Shown: in pieces, positions 48,016 through 61,200 of the stretch
Position numbering within the stretch: the stretch's first letter is position 1
Layout of the letters: every line of letters starts with the position of its first letter
Assembly (NCBI GenBank): GCA_023374025.1
Contig: SIJG01000037.1
Location: 740,211-804,210, forward strand
DNA length: 64,000 bases
Source of the DNA: Heterodera schachtii
Taxonomy: Eukaryota; Nematoda; Chromadorea; Rhabditida; Heteroderidae
Direction of reading: 5' to 3'
The notes under the pieces: model-generated
What the model was told of the DNA's origin: nothing
The model's database searches: none
Seen by the model: only the letters and a program-made list of their open reading frames with translations
Program-made: the position numbers and the translations under genes

Positions 48016-48944
48016 TGGAGAAGAACAGCACACTCTGCTTGTTGGTTGCTCTCTGAACTGCTGCTGGACACAGAAACAGAGGCGAGAGCCAACATCATAC
48101 ATTTGTGCTATTAAGGGGGACAAAGAGTCCCTCCCCTCGGGGGGCGTAGAAAAGACGCCAAAAAGGACCCCTCCCCACCCCGCCGCCACTTTTGTGCCCT
48201 CTGCCCCCCATTAAAAGCAATTCAATTTCATGCGCCGGCGGCGACAGCCTTTTGGTCCTTCCCTCCCTCCCCTCGTCGTCCGTCCGTCCGTCCGTCAGTG
48301 TTCACGCGTTTTCCATATGCGAGTGAATTGGTGTGGCGCTGCTCTTCTGCTGGCGATTGGTGATGATGCCCCATCTCCAACCGTCGGTCGGCCGATCATT
48401 CCTTCTCCACATTTTTTTTCATTGGCGCGGGGCTCTCAACCGCCACAGCTTTACGCCTCTGCCCCCCCCCCACTCCCCCAGTGTCAGCAGAGAAGAAACA
48501 TATAGCATATTCCTATTAGCAGCATCAACAAATCAGCTATAGCCTACTAGCTGCTGCTGCTGTGGGTGTGTACGCGTTGCGCTTGCGTGTGTTACTACGT
48601 ACGCGTAATTAACCGCGCCGCCGTCCGCAGACAGCCCCGCCGGTGGCAGCCGATTCCGTTGCTGCTGGCTGAATACGACGGCGACGATGACACACGACGG
48701 GCGATGGCCCCCACTTTTGTGTCGGGGCTGCCAACCGCCGCCGTCGCTGCCGGCGACCGACCGACTCGCGCGACACGCGAAGAGCGAACGCACGGAAAGA
48801 AACAAAAAGTGTCGCCCCCGGCGGGGCGCGTGCGTGGGCCATCAATGCCCAGCAGCGGGATATCTTTATTCTTAAATATTTCTTTTCAGTTTCTTCCAGT
48901 TGCGGATGCGAAAAAGTGACGACCGGCGAATGTAGACGACACGG

Positions 48945-48946
48945 GT

Positions 48947-48979
<33 letters not shown>

Positions 48980-49200
48980 GAGAAGGGAGAGAAGAAAGAG
49001 AGAGAGAGAGGAGAAGGGAGAGAGAAGAGAGAGAGAGAGAAAGGTAAGAGGGAGAGGGAAGAGAGAGAAAGGGAGAGAGAGTGAGGGAAGAGAGTGAGAG
49101 AGAGAAGAGAGGGGAGGGAGGGTGAAAGAGAGGGGAGAGAAGAAAAGAGAGAAAGAGAGAGAGAGGAGAAGGGAGAGAGAGAGAGAGAGAGAGAAAGGTT
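48945..49200. repeat. (GA)n-rich simple repeat, block 2
   Basis: Almost pure purine tract of GAGAGA with GGGAGA interruptions, ended by TTGTTGCG at 49199. Confidence 0.9.
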
Positions 49201-50460
49201 GTTGCGTAGAGAACAAAATGTTGCATAAAAGTAAAGAGAAGTGAGAGAGAGAAAATGACGAATAGAAGAATTTATACGGAATTGGCAATAAGCCAAGAAA
49301 AAGTGAAGGAAGCGGAAAAAGCAATGGGAGAGAGTTAAGCGAGGAAAATGAGTGAGAGAGAGCAAAAAACACGGGAGGGATTCTCGACAAACAATTAAAG
49401 TTTTATTGGTTAATTTAATAAAAAAAAATTGATACCATTCAAACCATGAAAACCATATCTAATCAGATGTACACAGAACTTAGTCCTATTTAGATCCTGG
49501 CGTGCAATCCCAATCGGCAATCCCGCATTTTTAGGAAATTGCGGGATTAATCCCGCGGGAATCTCCGTCCAGCAAAATTTTGAGTTTCCATACCGTAACG
49601 GGACCCACAATTTTGAAATTTCCCGTCTCTAGGTTAAAAATTGCAATTAATTTCCTAATTTATATTTTTTGAATTCTAAAATTGAATGACCATCATTTAA
49701 ATTATATTTATGAAAAAACTGTTACAAAACATTTACATGGGCTTTTTGCTTTATGTGTGCTTATTAAATTGTGTGTTGTGTATGTATTGCAAATAAATTA
49801 ACAATAAAAATTGAAAATGAGAGAGGAGAGATTTCATCACTTCCTATGTGAAAGAGCAAAAAACAGTGCCAAAACACCGCCAAAGAAAATATGTAATTTA
49901 AATGAACTGCTCGAGCAACAGCAGCAGAAGCAGTGCTCAAGAGGGAACAGCAGAGAATGAGAAATTGATACATACGGTCGAGAGAGATGGAAACAGAGAG
50001 ACAAAAACAAATATTACCGTATCCGCCACCACCAGGAAATGGTTGGCTGAATACAATACTGTCACCAACTTTTTCAAGTCCGATCCCAGCCAAATTTCGG
50101 TACAAATTTATATATAAAAAAATGGCCTGAGTACGGTAACCAAAATGCGTACAGTAAAAAAACGGTCCATCTTTGATAATTTGATATATGAACATTATTA
50201 TCTCACATACAATCAATGTGGTGATTTGATTGATGATACAAAACAACAAGAATTTAGGCTACGGATTGGATTTGTGTATGTATGGAAAAGCAAAAAATGA
50301 AATTAAAAAGGAAGGAAGGCATTACACACATTTAAATGTTAAATAACAATAATAATAATTGTGATGATAAAAAAGGGGTCTGTCTCCTGGTTTCCTCCGC
50401 CCAATCCGATGAGATATTTATTCTTTCTCATGTCCATGTCCATTTTTCGTCTTAATTTAT

Positions 50461-52879
50461 TCATTGTTTTTGTTGTTGCTGTCCATGTCCATGTCCGTTG
50501 AACGTTCTGTACACTTTGCTGTGCGTGCTCAGTGCCTGTGCTGCTTGATGGCGCTGTTCGCTGTTGAACAGGGCCAGCCGTTTGTACTTGGAGCCAAGTT
50601 GCATCAGCTGAAGAAACAGGGGAGGGGACGACATGGACATGACCAAGTCAAAGGCAGAAAGGAAGGGAGTTGAACATGGACTTTGCTGGGGGTTTACACA
50701 AAAAATTATCATGTAATCCAGGCCCAGGTTCAGTTTTGTGTTTCTTCAAAATATTGAATTTTACAAAGATTTTCTCTCCTTTTGTTGCATATCAGTATAA
50801 ATATGAAATGTGTCTTTTTTAAGATTGTCCATATTCTGAACACTAGACTTAATTTTATTATTTTCAAAAAAAAAAATATTGACCAAATCTTTGGTTAGAA
50901 TATTTTAGTCCGACCGACTTTTTTAGGGGGGGGGGGGGGGAGGGTGGGAATTTCTTTTAAGGCTCTGGTATAAAATTTGCAATTTTTCATATTTAAAATT
51001 CAGTTGTCCATGAAAATGAAATGCTTTTTTGTTGTAAAAAATCAAATTATTATTCTTTTTTGACCGAATTGTCAGCCGAGTCCAACCGCTTGAACACTTC
51101 GTGGACCGCGTATTCCTCTCTCAGTCGACCATACAATTGTTCAACAACGGGTCTGTTCTGTTCATACAGTGTCTTCAGTTGTTGCTGTTTCCGCTCCAAT
51201 TCGGCCAACACTTCGTCCTGTGAAAATATAAATTTTAAACCCGCGAATTAAAATTGTGGCGAAATGTGCCATTTAAATGCAATTTGCTTTCTCTCTCGTA
51301 TTCCATTCATAAAACTTTTGGAATTTTTCGGCATAAATTGCCCATTTTTATAGGCACTTTTCCTTACCAAATGAAATGGCGAAAGGAAAAAAACTCGGCA
51401 CCGAAATTTTGGCCAGAAAACCCGTGGTTGACGATGATGCCACCAAACCTTTTCTACTGCCGCTGCCGCTGTTGGGGGCGTCGTTGCTGGTGGCAATGGC
51501 ACAACAACCGTCTCCAAAATGATGCCATTCTTTGTTGCGGCGCTAATAATGCCATTGCTCGGCAGCTGTTTGGCAATGCCACCTCCACTTTTTGCCGCCG
51601 GCGTTGTCAGCGGCGATTCGGCAGAGAGCGACTTGTCCAGCTTGAGCAACTTTTTTGCCGGATTGTGCTCCGTCGCCAGTGCATGGTGGTTCTGTCGTTG
51701 TTGTTGTTGGCACTCTGTCGCCGCCTTTCGCTTATGACTTTTTTGGCCCGCGGAATGTGCCGTCGTCGTTGCCGTTATTGATGTTGTTGATGCCGCTTTT
51801 GGTGGCGCAGCAGCAATTCTGGACGTGTACCGTTCACCCACAAAACGGTCCAACACCTTTTGCTCAAACTCTCGGATGGTTGCCTTGGTAATCGGTTTCA
51901 AATATCTAAAAAATATGAGATTTTTTGTTTTTATTGCTTTTACCATTTCCCCACACATCCCTTTATAAATTTTTAGCATTTTCCTTTGTAATTTAAGCGG
52001 TTTTAATACAAATTGCACAAAAAAAGCTTACAATTAACTGAAAGGGAAAAAAATTTTGATTTAAATTGTCACAATTTGATCGAAAAAGTACAAAAAATCA
52101 GGGAGTGTTGTTAATTATGACAACTATTTATTTTTTAATAGCCAAAATTTTATGTTTTCATTTGTGTTTCGGCCTAATTGCACTTAAAAAAGAAAAAAAA
52201 AAGTAATTCTCGGTTTTTTTTTAAATTTTTTTAGTAGAAAATTACTCACTCTTTTGCCCATGTCCAAAATCGGCTTGGCACGTCCAAAATGTGTGGTGGC
52301 TCTTCCTCCTCTGGCGATGACAGAAGACCAAGATCAATGAGACTGGAAAATGACAAAAATTAAAAATATTTTTCGGTCGGATTAATTTAACAATTAAATC
52401 GCAATTTTCTTTCGACCAAATTTTCAGGCCTCAAAAGCAATCAAATTAAAAAATTCTTTGCACCTATGCCAAAAATTGAGTTAAACAATTTTTCAATCCG
52501 ATAATGTTAAACCGATCAACCAAAAAAAAAACTCCAAAAATTTTCAATTTTTTTTCAAAAATTTTTGTATAAAATTATACAAATTTGTAAATGATCCGAC
52601 GTCCGAGCTCTGTTCACCGCTGCACAGCCGCGCCTCGCGATGAATGCCATAGCCATGCCTCGAGTGGAGCTCATACTTTGGCATTGGCCGATTGGACAGG
52701 TCAATGGTCGGATAATCGCCGGTCGACATGTAAGTGATTTCGCCATGGATTGTCTTTTGGCAGTCGACGTTCAGCGAAATCAACTCCTCAAGCTCATGCT
52801 GCACTGACTGCTGAAAACCGGTTTTTGGCATTTTTCCCTCTTTTACGAATGCCAAACAATGTGAAAATATGGGTAGCAT
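50461..52879 (-). CDS. TADA3: TADA3-like transcriptional adaptor, 5 exons
   Basis: ADA3 is the adaptor that links the GCN5/PCAF acetyltransferase module to SAGA/ATAC complexes. Exons in phase: 52581-52879, 52250-52342, 51449-51905, 51065-51217 and 50461-50607, about 382 residues from the 52879 ATG or 366 from the second ATG at 52831 (human about 432). Supporting segments: ILDVPSRFWTWAKEYLKPIT (family pattern P-NRFW-SVEPY---IT) and DEVLAELERKQQQLKTLYEQ (human DEVLAELRKRQAELKAL), followed by a helical region ending DSADN (human RMADNEV), then LMQLGSKYKRLALF. The middle of exon 3 is Ala/Thr/Gln/Lys-rich and unconserved. An acceptor-like AAAAG just before the second ATG favours that start. The call rests on the C-terminal block and FW motif. 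Confidence 0.68.
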
Positions 52880-53162
52880 TTATTTCAACGAGGGAAATTT
52901 GAAAAAGAAAACTTGTGGGAATTGGTGAAAATTCGGGTTATTTCAACAAGCTTTCGAGTCGAACCACAAATTGTCAATGCCCTTAGTTAATATAAAAAAA
53001 AAATTGACCCAAATAACAAAAAATCGGATAAAAGGGCCAAATGGCAAATTTTTTTTCTCCGGTTTCATCCTTTTTTGAAAAAATTAATGGGGCGACGAAG
53101 AACTAAAAGAGTAGCTGCTGTTGCCCCTCTAATTGTAAGTTTTCTATTGGTTAAGGGCCTGC

Positions 53163-53884
53163 TTAAAAAAGTCTTTTTTTTGTCCATGTATAAATGTCGG
53201 ATCGCAAATCGGCGGTCTGTAAACCCGGAAAAAATTGTAAAATTAGAAAAACGAACCAAATTGTCAACGTCAAACGACTTTCTGCTTGAAGTGCTTGAGA
53301 GAAACTTGTGAATGTTTGGGTATTTGTCGGCATTGAGCTCGTCAACTTTCAGTTCAGGAAAAATGCCGAACACATCGACACAAACGCCCGACCGTTTCTC
53401 ATCATTTAAATCGAGTCCTAAAAATGAATGCATTTTATTAAAAATTTGGAGATTTTTTGTAATTAGAGTATAAACTTTTGAGGCGACAAATTTAAAGAGG
53501 GTTAGAAAAATGAATAAAAAAAAAGCCGGACATGCCAAGGTTTCTTGGTGTCACACCATAGTAAAAGATAGAACACAGAAATGTAATTAATCAACCTTAT
53601 CCTGAACCATTTTAGAAAATTGGTTTCACTTTTTCAAAATTCGGATCCAAAAATGGAATAAAAATTCGCTTTATGTAAATTGAATAACCATTCAAAATTC
53701 GCGCATTGCTTTTCGCGATCCTTCCAATCACTGGTGAGTCGGGTGAGCTGTGCTGGTCATTGGAATTTGTGCTCAGTCGCCGCATTCCGGCATGGACAAA
53801 TGGGGCGGCGGATGCGGCGGAAGTGGACGGTGTTTGCTCATCCGACAGTGACAAATTTTGCGATTTTGTGCGCAATTTCATCAT
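53163..53884 (-). CDS. Unknown small protein, 3 exons, 136 residues
   Basis: Exons 53689-53884, 53257-53417 and 53163-53216 splice in consistent phase (introns 271 and 40 bp). ATG at 53882-53884. The N-terminus is Ser/Thr-rich (SLSDEQTPSTSAASAAPFVH). The exon 1-2 junction reads NARILNGLDLNDEKRSGVC, followed by VDVFGIFPELKVDELNADKY, an acidic/helical core. The last exon reads TADLRSDIYTWTKKRLF and stop. No family recognised and no signal peptide or membrane segment. It lies 284 bp upstream of the TADA3-like ATG on the same strand, so a shared operon is possible. It could also be 5' exons of that gene, but the stop at 53163 argues against this. Confidence 0.5.
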
Positions 53885-55276
53885 ATTTTGCCAACAGAAA
53901 TGTTTTTTTAACTAAATTTCAGTCGAAATTTTTGAATTAAATTCAGAAGACAAAAAAGAAACAAATGAAAAGTTTGACAAAGATACAAAAATTGAAGCCA
54001 AACAAAAGAAGAAAAAAAAACCGACCGATATTTTTGCAAAAAACACAACGCCAAATATTTAGCATTGTGTTTTTATTCAAATTTTAAAAATATAAATTGC
54101 CAAATTTATTTTGTCGGGGCGGGATTGCCAAATTCCACATTTTCGGATGGAGTGTATAAGTTTCAAAAATCAAAAGCTTGAAAAAATACGAAATTCTCGA
54201 TTCAAAAAACGAAAAGCCTGGAAATGCCCAATATGAATTTTTTATTTCATTGAATCCATGATTAAAATTATTTATCCGTGTTAAAAATACAAAATTGGTA
54301 AATGAATGAAATGTATGAGATTAACAAAAACACATATACATATTAAATCAATCAGCTTACTTTTACATTTTATTTACAAATTAAATTGAAAATGGAATTA
54401 AGCAATTTTAAATTATAAATAAAAGATAAATGCTAAATACATACATATAAACATAAAATTGAAATTAAAAAAATCGTTCTCATTTTATTTTTCACAAAGT
54501 GCATGTCTACAACATCACATATTCTTTTGTGTGAGATATTTGCGAGTATTTACGAGGGAAAATTATATGCCAGTTTTACATAGTGTGTGAGCATTGTCTA
54601 CGCATAATTATACGTATATTTTATATTTCGAGAGGGTGGCGGGGGGGATGAGGGCGTGCTTTGCTGCACTCCCATCGATTGCAGTCGATTTGTTCTGCTC
54701 TTTTATATTCGTGCTGAAAAAAATATAATGAATGAGAGAGGGCGAGAGAAAGGAGAGAAAAAGAAATGTGGGCCAGCGACGAGAGAGTGTGGGGCAGCAA
54801 TAGAAAGACAAATCGATAACAACGGACGGCGGATGAACGCTTGCGAGGCAGCAGAAGAGTATGTATGTATGTGTATGATGGAAACCATGGAATCAAAGCC
54901 ACCACCACCACCATTTTCACAACCGCTGTTCCCTACTACTACTGCTGGCAAGCGGTGGCATACTGTAACACCGGCGGTATTCCGCGTCCGTCTCGTGTTT
55001 TTAAGAGCCACGACTCACACCACCACCAACAAATAGTTGAGTGAAAAATTCGCTATTTTTACCTGCCTAAAATCTCGTATTTATATGTGTTTGCACGGTT
55101 TACCGAACCACGTTAATTAGCATTACTTAATTTAAATTTAATTAACCCTAAAAATCCAATTTAAAACCAATTTTTTAAATTTGGATAATTTTATTGGAAG
55201 GCTTGATAATTTGTTTGTTTGTACTTCTGTTCTTCATCGGGACAACACATTTAGGCTAAGAATTCTGCTTCAAAAT
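53885..55276. other. Divergent intergenic region upstream of mep-1
   Basis: AT-rich, with short TACATA/TATGTA stretches near 54320-54560, followed by a GC-richer low-complexity segment at 54640-55030. No supportable gene. Likely holds both divergent promoters. Confidence 0.55.
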
Positions 55277-58200
55277 ATGGCCTCATCGGCCTCCTCTTCA
55301 ACAAAACTTCGTCAGCCCTCGGGCAATCATTTTGAGACACAAAATCACCACGTAAACAACACCATGGAAGTGGTGGAACTGAGCAATGTGATTAAAAAAG
55401 GGGATAAAAAGATTAAAAATATGAATTTCAAAGGGTGATAATGGTTTTGGCGATGGATTGGCCGTTGTTGGCGATCAAATGGACTCTCTTCCCCAGCAAC
55501 ATTTGAACAAAAGCGGCGATCGAAAGGACAATGAAAATGGGGATGATGTCATGGTTGTCGGGCAAAATGAAGATGCCAAGAAAAATGGCACAGGTAGAGG
55601 AGGAAAATGCCAATGATTCAGCCCTTCAGGGAAATTGACTCATTTAATTAGAATTTACAGAAAAAAAAACCTTTTTACGTTTTTTATTTTCGCATGTTGG
55701 ACAAACTTTTGAAGATTTTATCAGTTTCTTAATTTTGATTTTGAAGTATCGGCGCCAGACAAATTTATTTGGCACTTTTGCTGTTTATTTCGGTGCCCTA
55801 AACATCTAGAAAAGTGCCAAAAGTTTTTTTATTAAAATGAATTATCTTTTAATTTTGGCGTCAAAATTTTAAATTTGAGGCCTTGGTCTTTAAAAAAATG
55901 CGAACCCAGGGAATTAACTGTTTGAACTAATTGGTTTTTCTGATCGGAATTTTTGTTTCAATTTTTGAGTCATTTTCATTTTGTGCCTTTTTTCTTGCAG
56001 ACAAAGCAAACGTGGACTGTATTCTGTTGGACGAGGAGGAGGAGAACGGCGCCAACAATAATGATGACGATGAAATTCGTCTGATTGAAGAGCCAGTGCC
56101 GAAAAAGGCACGGCCCACTGAACATCCGGTGCCACAGCCACCGGTCAACCGAAGTCCGGTGCCCGAGGACCCCAAAACTTCAAGAGAAGTTAGTTTTTTG
56201 ATGTTTTTCATGTCTAAATTAGAAAAGAATATTGGTAGATCTCGATTGGACCCTCCTTTTTCGAAAAAAAATTTTTTTCTAAAAGTTTTTTCCGAACCGG
56301 CCAGAGAATACGATTCGGACATCCAGTTTAAACCCTGGATTCGAACATTTTCAACAAAATTTAAAAAATGTAACAAGGGTTCAAATGCACGAAAACTGTG
56401 TCGTTCAAATAAGAATTTTTCTTCCATGGTACCATTTTCTCTCATTTTCTATGTTCAATTTTCTAATTTTATGTCCTCGTCATATGCTATAATGCCCCCA
56501 AATGTTACAACAATTCATTCAGCCAGCAGTGCCCGTCTCGTCCTCCTCCGTCACCGCTGCTGGGCCCAGCAAACCCTCGCCACTGACCGTGCCAAGCCAA
56601 GAGATCAACTCGTACTCCGACCTGTTGGACCGATTGGAGCTGTATGTACGGACAGCGATCAACGAAAATGACGCCGTGGACAGAAAGGCATTTTCCCATC
56701 CTTTCTAAAATAAAAATTCAAAAAAAAAATTTTTTTTTCTCGTGGCATTTTGTTTTAGGGATTGTAAGGGTCGGGAAACTGAGTCTGAAAAACATTGCGC
56801 TGTTTTTAGGTGTTGGACGCACTGCTTTCGGCCATCAATACGCAAGTGCAAAAGGCGCCGTACGCGGTGCGCAAGTTGATTTTGGACAAACAATTGGTGC
56901 TGCCGAACACAATTTCGATGCCACCGTCGCATGTTGTTGAACTGCTCATTGAGCATGACCCGGGTCTGCAGCGAATTGAATTCTAATTAATTGTCCAAAA
57001 GTCAGAAATTTTATGGAATTTTTTGGAGTAAAAAAACAAAAAATTGAATTTATTGCGGTCCGGAAAATTGTTTTCTGTGCCCAAAAATGGTTGTCATAAG
57101 ATAAATAAATAACATTGAATTAATTGGTTTTAGGATGAGATTTTGCCCAACAGTTTTCTCTTTCTATGGAAATTTAGAAATGTTATATAGCCAATTATTG
57201 AATAACTCATTTGAAAATGCGGTGAACTATGCTCACATTTGACCCCTGTAGATCACCAACTCTCCCGAGTGGTCAACCGAATGTTCGGCGAGGAAAGGCC
57301 CAAATTGACGGAGCACGAAAAGAAGGAAAAGCAACTGTTGAAGGCGATGCACCCTGGTAAGATAAAATGCCATGTTTTCATGCCAATTTGGACATTTTTG
57401 ACCCGATTTTTTGCTTAAAAATGGCACGGATTTTGCCGCTTTAATAGCTGTTTTACATTTTCCACCATTTTCAGCGCCGAACATGACGAAATTGTTGCTG
57501 GAAATTGGCCAAGATTTGGTCCAGGAATCCACCTATTTTGACATTGTTCGTTCATTTCAACTACCTTTCATTCATTCATTAGCAATTTGATATGCACATT
57601 TTTGCAGGTCCATGCGCGGAATTTGCCCGAAATGCCGAAGAACATGGACACGTACAAACAGGTAAAGCCTTTTTTTGTCAACAAAATATGAAAACTCAAT
57701 GAAATCGAACTCAAATTACTAGGAATCTTTCAGAAAACAGATTTATCATCTTGGTAAAACAATGATTTCATATCATTTTCGTCCTATGATTCCGGGAATT
57801 CAGTCGATACATTTTCTTGGTCAATATCCCGTTTTTTTCTTTTAAGTTTAGTATTTGACCAAATGGCCATGTTTTGTTAGTATTCCATTTTGGGATTTGA
57901 ATTTGTTTTCCCAATTTTCAGGTTGCTGCTCAACTGAAGCCCGTCTGGGAAGGACTCAAAGGCATTGCGATTTTGTCTATTTGTTTCCGTTCATTTTTGC
58001 AATTTTTTTTTCAGCTAAAAATGAGCCGTACAAACTGAAGTTGTCCACTTGCCATGTGTGCAATTTCAAAACGGACAGTCGGACGGTAACAAAATTTTGT
58101 TTTTCATTTTAATGCTTTGTTTTCAGGTGTTGGACCAACATTTGCACACCCTCCATTTCATTGGGAGGCGCTTTCAGTGCACTTTGTAAGCACATTTTTT

Positions 58201-61200
58201 CATATACCCAAAATATAAAAATTGGCATAATGCACATGTTTCCAATTCCCCTTTCAGTTGTCCTGAGTTTGACACCAACGAGTACCGTATCACCAAACAC
58301 ATAATGTGAGTTTACTGTACCTTTCGGGGTACTTTCCTCTTGCGCTAAATTAAAAAAACAACAAAAAGCACATTGGTACACAAATTCATACGATTCATAT
58401 TCTAAAAAGGAAAATGCCGAGTTTGGAACGGGTTCCGGATTTTGTCAAAGTTTTTCCAGGCTTATGTATTCAAACTGGGATTTTTTTTTCCTGAAAAATG
58501 CACTCAAATCTGGGATCCGGAAACTGTAAAATAGGATTACAATACAGAAAATTAGTCCCAATGTAATTCCAGAATATCTGGTCTTGATTTTCGAATTTTT
58601 TTTTTCAATGATTTTCTTTTACAGCGAAGAGCATGGAGTGCGACCATCGCCGGCAGAGACCGGGCCCACAAAAATGCAGTGTCCAATTTGTGAGGTGGAA
58701 TTCAATTACAAGGTTGGTTTGTTTTTGCCGAAATTTTTTGTTCCATAATTATGCTCTACATTTTTCAGGGACAGAGGGACACGCATTTGAGAGTAATTTA
58801 AAAAAAATAAAATAAAAATTAATTATACCGTAATCAAATTAATCGAAGTAGTACAGTAATTAATTGGATATTGGCAAAGTGCCAAAAACAATTTCAACAA
58901 ATTTTGAGGTGTGCCGACGTGACTTGCACAAGTTGCGCACCATTCAGTCGGGCCATGCGCCTGAACACATTTTGATGGTCAACCGATGGCTGTGGGAGAA
59001 GCCGCCCATGGAACCGTCCATTCTTGTCCAACAACAACAGCAGCAGCAACAGCAGGAATCTGTACTTCGACAACAGCAACAGGTAGTGGGAGAGGGAGGG
59101 CATCATTTTGAAAATTGGGGCAGAAAAACACTAAAATTTGACTCTAAAAAAGTTTAACATGACATTTTTTGGTCACAGACAAATGTCCCGACTGCAAAAA
59201 ACGGTTCATTAGATCTCAACTCATTTTTTTCAAAAAAAACTGAAAATAACATAGAAAGGTGACATTACGAATTTAATGAGTTTTCGGGTCAAATTTCGAA
59301 AAATTATGGATTTGGACGTCTGACGCCAAAATCAAACAATTTTGCATCATTCAAATAATGATAAGCTTTCTCATAGAACTTGTGAACCATATCTCTTATA
59401 TAATGTTTATACCAAAACGCCACAGCTCAAGCAGCAACAGCAACAACTGTTGCGCAACCAACGGCTCCTCAGCAGCGGCACAACGCCTGCGGCAGCGTTG
59501 GCAACGGTGGCACACACGCGACTCATTGGTGCCGGCAATGTGCACAACCGTTTCCCGTCCGCACAATCGGCACAAGTGAATAATTTTTTTTTTTTTGAAA
59601 AATTAAGAAAGTTTGGCTAGCCAAACAACAAACCATGGCTCCCCGTTATGAAAAAGTTGTGCCACTTTGTTTAAAAAAGGCGTTCAATTACAAATGTAGA
59701 TCCAATCTTTCAAAAATGCCTTCCTTTCATTTTCCAGTACAGTCCTTGAATTTTTGTTTAAAAAAATTTTTTTTTTTTTTGATTTTCATTGGAAATGCAG
59801 CACATTGCCCCATTAATTTCAAATTTTTGGAAGTTTTCCAAGGGCACTATTAAAATAATTTTAAGGTGGGCCCATCGGTTGGCCAAATTTTGAGGATGGC
59901 ACGTGACAAGGGCCAAAACATAACGCCACAGATGATCCAAGCGGGTTTGTGTGCCAATTCTTTGACCATTGTCAAAAACAAATTTAAAAAAATTTAGCCA
60001 TGCAAACGCAACTGTTGCAACAGCAACAGAAGCTGAAATCGCATCAAATTTTGGCTGCCGCGGCCGCAAAATTGACACCGGCGGCGACAATGGCCAACCA
60101 ACAGAGGGCACTGATCAACAACGGGGCCAGGCAGCAGCAGCAGCACCAGCAACACCACCAGCAACAACAGCAGCAAATGGTAAAGTGTGGCACAAGCCAT
60201 GGCCAAATTGCGGCATTTGACATTTTTGGTGGGACAAAAACGACAGATTTTGGAGTTTTTTAATAAAAAAAAGAGAAAATTCAGCAATTCTTTATCAACA
60301 GAATGCTAGCAAAAAGAAAATGTAAAAACGAAAAACAGTGTTTGGTCATCATAAGTCGATGTTATTGAAACATAGACCATAGAAGTCTACTGATATTGTA
60401 TAGTATTAGTAAAATTGTTAGTGGTGTCGGTCTCTAATTCGAACGCCAATGGGGGGGGGGGAATGTGTATTTCCCATCCAAATTCAAAATCAAAAGAGTA
60501 ACGGATTCGTAACAAATCACAGACTCAAGGGCAATCAAATGGTTGTTTGTATGTTGTATGTTTGCGGATTTGACAATTTTTGGGACAAAAACGACAGATT
60601 TTTGAGTTTTTTTTAAATAAAAAAAGAGACAAATCAGCAATTTTACCAAGATAACAAAAGCAAAAAAAAAAGAAATTTGTAAAAACAAACAAATCCGTAA
60701 TTTCCGTCATCACAGTTGGATAATAGTGAAAAATAAACAGTTAAAAATATCCACTGATATTCTGTATAGTAAAATTGTTCGTGGTGTCCGGTCTCTAATT
60801 CGAACGTCAAACCAAATATTTGTTTGGTTTATGTGTTTTGTCATAACTCCAATTACAATAATTTTTGAATGTAATTAATGCCATTAAAAACATAATTAAT
60901 TTTAGTTAAAGACGACATCCGCCGCCGCCGCTGCGCATTCGGCTGCCACCGCCGTTGGTGGTGGTGGTGGTGCTCCGTCCAGCCACCCACACCCGCACCC
61001 TCACCATTATGTGTGCGAAATTTGCGACTTGGCACAGTTGACCGACCGCGAGCAGTACCGCGTGCATTTGCAGTCCGCACATCGTCAACTGTTGGGGAAG
61101 AACAACGCGGAAATGGCCAGCGGTGCGCCGTTGGCGTGCTCACGGTGCCGAGACCGTTTCTGGACATACGAAGGTGATGTCACTTTTTTGAATTTTTTTT

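Larger units (their letters stand above)
45664..50460. other. Intergenic region: low complexity, GA tracts and a GC-rich block
   Basis: Between the 5' side of the CTDSPL2-like gene and the 3' end of the TADA3-like gene. Contains GGAGGA/GAGAGA-rich DNA at about 47200-48015 and 48945-49200, and a CpG-rich block at about 48190-48870 with (CGTC)n at 48275-48300. A palindromic CCCGC/GCGGG segment lies at 49500-49625. ORFs here are Ser/Leu/Pro- or Arg-rich shadows of low complexity. The GC-rich block could be promoter or 5' UTR of the minus gene; no exon can be supported. Confidence 0.6.

Noticed and set aside
47155..49390. Several Ser/Leu-rich minus ORFs over 100 codons
   Set aside because: Generated by CT repeats opposite the GA tracts.
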